Source of the DNA: Klebsiella pneumoniae
Lineage (GTDB): Bacteria; Pseudomonadota; Gammaproteobacteria; Ga0077536
DNA: 48,444 bases
Direction: 5' to 3'
NCBI GenBank assembly: GCA_945876945.1
Contig: CAMCQE010000014.1
Location: 1 to 48,444 of the forward strand
Positions within the stretch are counted from its first letter, which is position 1; every line of letters begins with the position of its first letter. This document shows, in pieces, positions 44,706 through 48,444 of this stretch. A program made the translations under genes and the position numbers. A model generated the notes under the pieces. That model was not told the DNA's origin, did not search any database, and saw only the letters and a list, made by a program, of their open reading frames with translations.

Positions 44706-44813
44706 CGTCAGCGCTCCAGTGCGGCGGGTGGATTCACGCGCCATCGGCGTGCGGTTATTGTCGCGGCCAGAGCTTAAGGTCTTAAGGCGCTGAAACGCAT
44801 TATGGAGTTTGCG
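44706..44813. promoter_or_regulatory. Divergent promoter region of dctA and the TIGR02466 gene
   Basis: It contains a short direct repeat, CTTAAGGT-CTTAAGGC (44773-44788), in which each unit carries the palindrome CTTAAG. GGAG at 44804-44807 is the ribosome-binding site of the rightward gene and places its start at 44814, not at the overlapping ATG 44802. Confidence 0.4.
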
Positions 44814-45416
44814 ATGAATGAATCCCGCTTGTTCTATACCCCTCTCTGGCAGACCGATATCGCCGATCCGAACGACCACTGGGCCGAGCGCCGCGAGTTG
44901 ATGCTACAGCGCATTTTCGCCCTCGCCGCCGAAGGCAAAGGCGTGCAGAAAACCAATTTCGGCGGCTGGCAAAGCCCGGACGATCTCTACCGCTATCCCG
45001 AGTTCCAGTGGCTCATTGGTCGCATCATGGCGCTGGGTAACGAGATCGCACCGGCGTTCTCCGCCAAGCGGCGCTTCGACGATGGCATCCTGTGGGCCAA
45101 CATCAACCGCAAGGGCGACTTCAACGCCGTGCACACGCATCCCGACGCGGTGCTGTCCGGCGTGGTGTATCTGAAGGTTGACCACCCGGACCAGGGCGTG
45201 ATCCAGTTTTTCGACGCGCGCGAAGGCAGCCCCACGTCGCAATGGCGCTGCTATATGCGACTCGAAGACGGCACGCCGCTGATTAACGACGTGCACGAAG
45301 TGCAGCCGAAGGAAGGCCATCTGCTGTTCTTCCCCGGCTGGCTCAAGCACTGGGTCACGCCGAACAACACCGACCGCGAGCGCGTGTCGGTGTCGTTCAA
45401 CATCCGGCTGGAATAG
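44814..45416 (+). CDS. TIGR02466-family putative 2OG-Fe(II) oxygenase
   Basis: This 200-residue protein has the pattern of the 2OG-FeII_Oxy_5 group: [26 protein letters not shown] in parts (His107, His109), GVIQFFDAR, and the late [10 protein letters not shown] (His179) with R190-x-SVSFN for oxoglutarate. These fit an iron-binding His-x-D/H...His site on a double-stranded beta-helix. Substrate unknown. GGAG is 6 bases upstream of the chosen ATG. An inverted-repeat element follows the stop. Confidence 0.82.
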   Translation: MNESRLFYTPLWQTDIADPNDHWAERRELMLQRIFALAAEGKGVQKTNFGGWQSPDDLYRYPEFQWLIGRIMALGNEIAPAFSAKRRFDDGILWANINRKGDFNAVHTHPDAVLSGVVYLKVDHPDQGVIQFFDAREGSPTSQWRCYMRLEDGTPLINDVHEVQPKEGHLLFFPGWLKHWVTPNNTDRERVSVSFNIRLE

Positions 45417-45431
45417 GCCGGCTCCGCATAT

Positions 45432-45474
45432 TTGGGGTCAGCGTAAAAACTATTCGGACTTACGCTGGCTCCAA
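45432..45474. repeat. Inverted-repeat element, copy 2
   Basis: The left arm TTGGGGTCAGCGTAAA (45432-45447) is identical to the arm at 475. The right arm TTACGCTGGCTCCAA (45460-45474) has two or three changes. The loop is only 12 bases, versus 38 in copy 1. It sits 15 bases after the oxygenase stop and 7 bases before the convergent dimethylformamidase stop, so it may serve as a bidirectional terminator. Confidence 0.85.
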
Positions 45475-45481
45475 GTCTTTC

Positions 45482-47755
45482 CTACGCCACCTCATCCACC
45501 GGGCCGTCGGCGGCAAACCGTCGCAGCACGTTTTCGGTCATGCGTGAAACGTTGTTCGCGTAGTCCGCATGCGACAGGCTGCCGCACCATGCCATTGAGG
45601 ACGCGCTGAACACCGCGCCGCCCAGGCGCGTGGTGACGTAGGCGATGTCGGCGCGGACCAGCGGGTTGTCCCGTCCGGTGATGCCGGGATAGGCAAAGTA
45701 CTGGTCTTCAGGCACCAGCATCGCGCTGGCCGAGTGGCCGTAGGAACTCGCGAGCAACAGCGTGTTGGGCGGCGTGCCCAGGGTGTAGTCGATACGATCG
45801 AGTTCAAGACCCGCCGCGCCTTCGTTCACCAACCCGAAGTTACCGATGATTTCCTGCGGACCGATGCCGTCGAAAATAAAAGCCACGCGCGGATCGCCCG
45901 CATCCGGCAGCTGATGGTAGGGAGCGGATACATCGAGCCCGTGCGAGGTGTAGCCCGTGCCCCAGATTTTTTGCGGCGCGCGGGCCCGCATCCGCCACAG
46001 GCCGCCGCGTTCGCCGGTGGTGCTGTGAAAGAGTTCGCCGGGGCGACCGCGCCAGGCCTGATCGCCGGTCTCCCCTTTGCGCACCTCGATCAGCCAGGGT
46101 TTTTCCGGATGCTGGCTGGTGATCCAGTAGAAGCCGTTAGCGCCCAGATACATGCCGCGTCCACCGCTCGCGAAATAGTCCTCGTAGGCGTCCAGCATCT
46201 GCGAGGAGGTGTATTCCGCATGCGAAGGTGAAAGCACCACCGCGTAGCGCGCCAGCAGGCTCGCGCCTTCGGCCTGCAGATCGTGGTCGGTGATCACATC
46301 AAACGCGAAGCCTTTCACCGTCAGCCAGTCCACCAGATGCAAATCGGCCGGGAACTGCCAGACCGAGCCAAACTCGTGCCTGTAGTCCGGGCGCAGATTG
46401 AGAATCGGCCGGCGCCAGGTGCTGTACTGCACGCCGCGCCCGTCCACGTGATAGTCGTAGGCCGAGCGGCCCCAGGCGGGAGTGACGTTCAGTTCGATAT
46501 CCAAATCGTCCAGCGTGGTCAGCACGCCCATCACCGACTGCCCGGTGGCGGCGTTCAACAGCACCTGCGAGTTGGCGTAGGCGAGATAGCTGAAGGTCGG
46601 GATAACGAGCGCGATGCGCGCGGTCGCCGTGCCTGTGGGCGGCACCACAAAAAACGGCACGCGGTCGGTTTTCTCGCCCTGCGCGAGCTTGAGCGCGTAG
46701 CAGCCGCTCGGCAGATCGTTAGGCACGGCAAAGCTCAGGGTTCGCACCCAGCGGCAGTCGTCCAAGCTGTCTTCGTGAAACCACAGCGCGCCGTATTGTT
46801 CGGGGCAGTGCACGAAATGTTCTTCAAGACCGTCCCAGTTCCACCCGGTCATACCGCGATCCGGCTGGTTGATGCAGAAGCCGTGCAGTCCGTTACCGCT
46901 CACGTCCTGTACTGCGTCGGTCGGGATGCCGCGCCGGGTAGTGCCGGCGGCAAAGTCCCAGTGCGCGAGCGGCGCCGGGCCAGGCTCGCCGGCGTGCAAG
47001 GCCGCCACGTCTTTATCGCTCAGCGCATGCCCATACAGCTTCGGACCATCCAGTTTGCCGTTGAACAAAGCCACCACGCGCGGTCGGCTGGCGAGGCTGG
47101 TTTCGGCGAGGCCCGCCATCAACAGGGGCACCGAAGGATTGCCCGGCACCGCCGCCAGCGGGGCGCTCGCCGCGCCGTCTGAATCCAGATTCACCATCCG
47201 TCCAAAGCGTGAGTTCACGCTGTTGACGGTCGCCACCTGCGAGAGGCTGAGCGTCTTGGTCGCGACATCGATCCGCGCCACCACCGAGTACCAGATTTCC
47301 GGAAACAGCGGTTGTTCAAGGCGAACGCGGCTCGCCTGCTGCCCGTCGCTCGCCGTCAGCACCAGATGACCGTCTTCGATCAGCAGCGCCCAGCCGCGGG
47401 ACTCCGCTTCCGACCAGCGCGCGATAACGCCCTGCCGTTTGCCCGGCGTGGTCGACCACAGGTGCAGATGCACGCTCAAACCGGATGACGCGCCCAGATG
47501 GCTGGCCGTGTCCGGCACTTCGACATAAGCCCCAACCTGCGTGAACTGGGTGCCCACCGCGTACTGCCCGTCGCTCGCTGAGGCCACGGCCTCTTCCTTG
47601 TAGCCGGGGCCGGCCGGGTTGCGATCGCCGTGGATGAGGCGCACCAGACTGACCTCGCAGCGTCCCGCTTCCGGGCTGCTGATAAAGAAATCGAGCGTTT
47701 CGCCCGGACGGACGTTGGGGCGATCGCAGTAGCCGCGAATGTGTTGGTAGCTCAT
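45482..47755 (-). CDS. dmfA2: N,N-dimethylformamidase large subunit-like protein
   Basis: The 757-residue protein matches the large subunit of N,N-dimethylformamidase (about 760 residues), which hydrolyses dimethylformamide to dimethylamine and formate. An N-terminal beta domain (GYCDRPNVRPGETLDFFIS in part) is followed by a concanavalin A-like domain (about 60-260) and then the catalytic domain with PTFSYLAYANSQ, RPDYRHEF, HAEYTSSQMLDAYEDYFASGGRGMYLGANGFYW in parts, and ASSMAWCGSL. The known enzyme uses one iron held by two Tyr and one Glu; Tyr and Glu residues occur in these segments, but I cannot assign ligands. Its start overlaps the small-subunit stop (ATGA). Confidence 0.85.
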   Translation of the reverse strand: MSYQHIRGYCDRPNVRPGETLDFFISSPEAGRCEVSLVRLIHGDRNPAGPGYKEEAVASASDGQYAVGTQFTQVGAYVEVPDTASHLGASSGLSVHLHLWSTTPGKRQGVIARWSEAESRGWALLIEDGHLVLTASDGQQASRVRLEQPLFPEIWYSVVARIDVATKTLSLSQVATVNSVNSRFGRMVNLDSDGAASAPLAAVPGNPSVPLLMAGLAETSLASRPRVVALFNGKLDGPKLYGHALSDKDVAALHAGEPGPAPLAHWDFAAGTTRRGIPTDAVQDVSGNGLHGFCINQPDRGMTGWNWDGLEEHFVHCPEQYGALWFHEDSLDDCRWVRTLSFAVPNDLPSGCYALKLAQGEKTDRVPFFVVPPTGTATARIALVIPTFSYLAYANSQVLLNAATGQSVMGVLTTLDDLDIELNVTPAWGRSAYDYHVDGRGVQYSTWRRPILNLRPDYRHEFGSVWQFPADLHLVDWLTVKGFAFDVITDHDLQAEGASLLARYAVVLSPSHAEYTSSQMLDAYEDYFASGGRGMYLGANGFYWITSQHPEKPWLIEVRKGETGDQAWRGRPGELFHSTTGERGGLWRMRARAPQKIWGTGYTSHGLDVSAPYHQLPDAGDPRVAFIFDGIGPQEIIGNFGLVNEGAAGLELDRIDYTLGTPPNTLLLASSYGHSASAMLVPEDQYFAYPGITGRDNPLVRADIAYVTTRLGGAVFSASSMAWCGSLSHADYANNVSRMTENVLRRFAADGPVDEVA

Positions 47756-48141
47756 CGGGCGGCCTCCGCATCCAGCAGACCCAGCGCAACCAGTCGCTGC
47801 AGGAACACCGCGTGCACCGCCTCGCGTTCGGTCGCAAATTCACGCGGGTCGTCGAGCGTCGGCGCTTTGCCCCGCCCGCGCAGAAGCCCCACGCGATAGC
47901 GCTGATAGGGCACTTCCGCGTAGGCGAAAGACTTGCCGTCCGTCGGCTGGCCGTGGAGGTAATTCAGCACATCCTGCAGCGCGGTGCTGTGGGGAGAGCG
48001 GTCGCCGCGCGGGTCCTCGGCGTGCTCGGCGAGCAGCGCGGGGGTGACCAAGGGTCGTAGTTCGCGACGTTTGGCCTCGGCAAAGAAAGCCATGAAATCG
48101 ACGGTCTTGTCGGCGTAGCCGTTGGGGTTCTGCAGGGGCAC
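47752..48141 (-). CDS. dmfA1: N,N-dimethylformamidase small subunit-like protein
   Basis: This 129-residue protein is the size of the known small subunit (about 132) and precedes the large subunit gene with a 4-base overlap, as in Paracoccus and Alcaligenes. It is rich in charged residues with a helical ending (EREAVHAVFLQRLVALGLLDAEAA). The GTG at 48141 is chosen because AAGGAG lies 6 bases upstream. A longer ATG reading would have no ribosome-binding site. No other gene for dimethylamine or formate use is in view. Confidence 0.82.
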   Translation of the reverse strand: MPLQNPNGYADKTVDFMAFFAEAKRRELRPLVTPALLAEHAEDPRGDRSPHSTALQDVLNYLHGQPTDGKSFAYAEVPYQRYRVGLLRGRGKAPTLDDPREFATEREAVHAVFLQRLVALGLLDAEAAR

Positions 48142-48147
48142 CGACGT

Positions 48148-48153
48148 CTCCTT
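48148..48153 (-). promoter_or_regulatory. Ribosome-binding site deciding the dmfA1 start
   Basis: AAGGAG on the minus strand, 6 bases before the GTG at 48139-48141. Confidence 0.65.
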
Positions 48154-48234
48154 GGTTGCGCGGAACAGGCGTTGGGTTAGCGGCCGCGCGCGTCGCGCGT
48201 TCTGGCAGGAGAATAAACATTCGCGCGGCGTTTG

Positions 48235-48264
48235 GCCCTCACCATCACAACGGCCGGTGAGGGC
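48235..48264. promoter_or_regulatory. 9-bp dyad in the divergent region upstream of dmfA1
   Basis: GCCCTCACC (48235-48243) and GGTGAGGGC (48256-48264) are perfect inverted repeats around 12 bases. They lie between two divergent genes, so a terminator is unlikely; an operator is more plausible. Confidence 0.5.
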
Positions 48265-48328
48265 GGTCATTGCCGAAGCGGCCGAGGCTGTCTAGCCTTG
48301 CTTAACCCTCACCCCAGGCGCCTCGTCT

Positions 48329-48444
48329 ATGCCCCATTCAGGCTTATCGCTCGATCTGGATACCGGGCGCCTGTACGTGTTTCTCGGCGGCTTGCTGTTG
48401 TTCGCGCTGCTTGAGGCCCGGCGCCCGGCGCGCGCATGGACTGC
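48329..48444 (+). CDS. Start of a membrane protein gene, possibly sterol desaturase-like
   Basis: Only the first 38 residues are present before the right edge. They show MPHSGLSLD, then a hydrophobic helix YVFLGGLLLFALLEARRP followed by ARAW. The hydrophobic segment ending in E-x-x-RP resembles the N-terminus of sterol desaturase/fatty acid hydroxylase proteins, but this is weak. The ATG is the first in a frame with no earlier start after the dyad at 48235. Confidence 0.4.
   Translation, partial: MPHSGLSLDLDTGRLYVFLGGLLLFALLEARRPARAWT

Noticed and set aside
44706-44801. Looked for a sigma-54 promoter and DctD sites upstream of dctA.
   Set aside because: No TGGC-N9-TTGC pattern was seen, so control by the DctBD type is not supported.

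Overview
This is a GC-rich, densely coded stretch of proteobacterial chromosome with no tRNA, rRNA, CRISPR array, intact insertion sequence or phage gene that I could find. The mix of families (YajQ, YdcH/DUF465, DUF3301, a CPXCG Cys-rich protein, SrkA-like kinase, PilZ, DctA, a paa cluster run by a TetR repressor) suggests a gammaproteobacterium close to the Nevskiales/Xanthomonadales, or a betaproteobacterium. The sequence alone does not settle which.

Layout. 1-1.3 kb: 3' end of an SLC13/ArsB-type permease, then a flavin reductase-like protein. 1.3-7.4 kb, minus strand: phenylacetate catabolic operon paaI-paaK-paaA-paaB-paaC-paaD-paaE-tetR(paaR), mostly with overlapping or nearly touching ends, and a promoter/operator candidate in front of paaI. 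7.5-8.0 kb: a broken gene for a small secreted protein (ATC where the start should be, plus an in-frame TAG). 8.3-10.7 kb, minus: Lrp/AsnC regulator, FAD aromatic hydroxylase and a 61-aa DUF2783 protein. 11.0-14.5 kb, plus: fused indolepyruvate (arylpyruvate) ferredoxin oxidoreductase, divergent from the Lrp gene. 14.7-27.8 kb: mixed genes, including an epoxide hydrolase-type alpha/beta hydrolase, a tyrosine phosphatase, a CBS protein, SrkA-like kinase with a DUF998 membrane protein, a lipoprotein with an acyl-CoA dehydrogenase, a DEAD-box helicase with a hexapeptide-repeat linker, two Rossmann oxidoreductases, NfeD/SPFH, and an APH-type kinase. 27.9-37.5 kb: a large uncharacterised lipoprotein, an operon of HAD phosphatase + PreP-like M16 protease + acidic helical protein, YajQ-CPXCG-DUF3301, a cNMP-rhodanese fusion, YdcH, PilZ and Sel1 proteins. 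37.5-40.6 kb: MoxR ATPase, CoxE-type VWA protein and a TIGR03790 secreted protein. 40.8-45.4 kb: small protein, lipoprotein, lone trpE, dctA, and a TIGR02466 putative 2OG-Fe(II) oxygenase. 45.5-48.1 kb, minus: both subunits of an N,N-dimethylformamidase-type enzyme. At the right edge a membrane protein gene begins.

How it fits together. The left quarter reads as an arylacetate catabolic block. Transamination of aromatic amino acids (genes not here) gives arylpyruvates. The fused oxidoreductase would turn these into arylacetyl-CoA, while PaaK activates free phenylacetate. PaaABCDE epoxidises phenylacetyl-CoA and PaaI rescues CoA from dead ends. The FAD hydroxylase/DUF2783 pair resembles the 3-hydroxyphenylacetate 6-hydroxylase pair, which would send hydroxylated arylacetates to homogentisate. 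The later Paa steps (paaG, Z, F, H, J) are outside the window.

Among non-coding signals, the clearest is a family of three inverted-repeat elements with the 16-bp arm TTGGGGTCAGCGTAAA, each lying just behind the 3' end of a gene. There are also a tandem 40-bp repeat with a REP-like hairpin near 21.1 kb, a perfect 10-bp hairpin in the leader of the oxidoreductase gene, and a perfect 9-bp dyad in the divergent region upstream of the dimethylformamidase genes.
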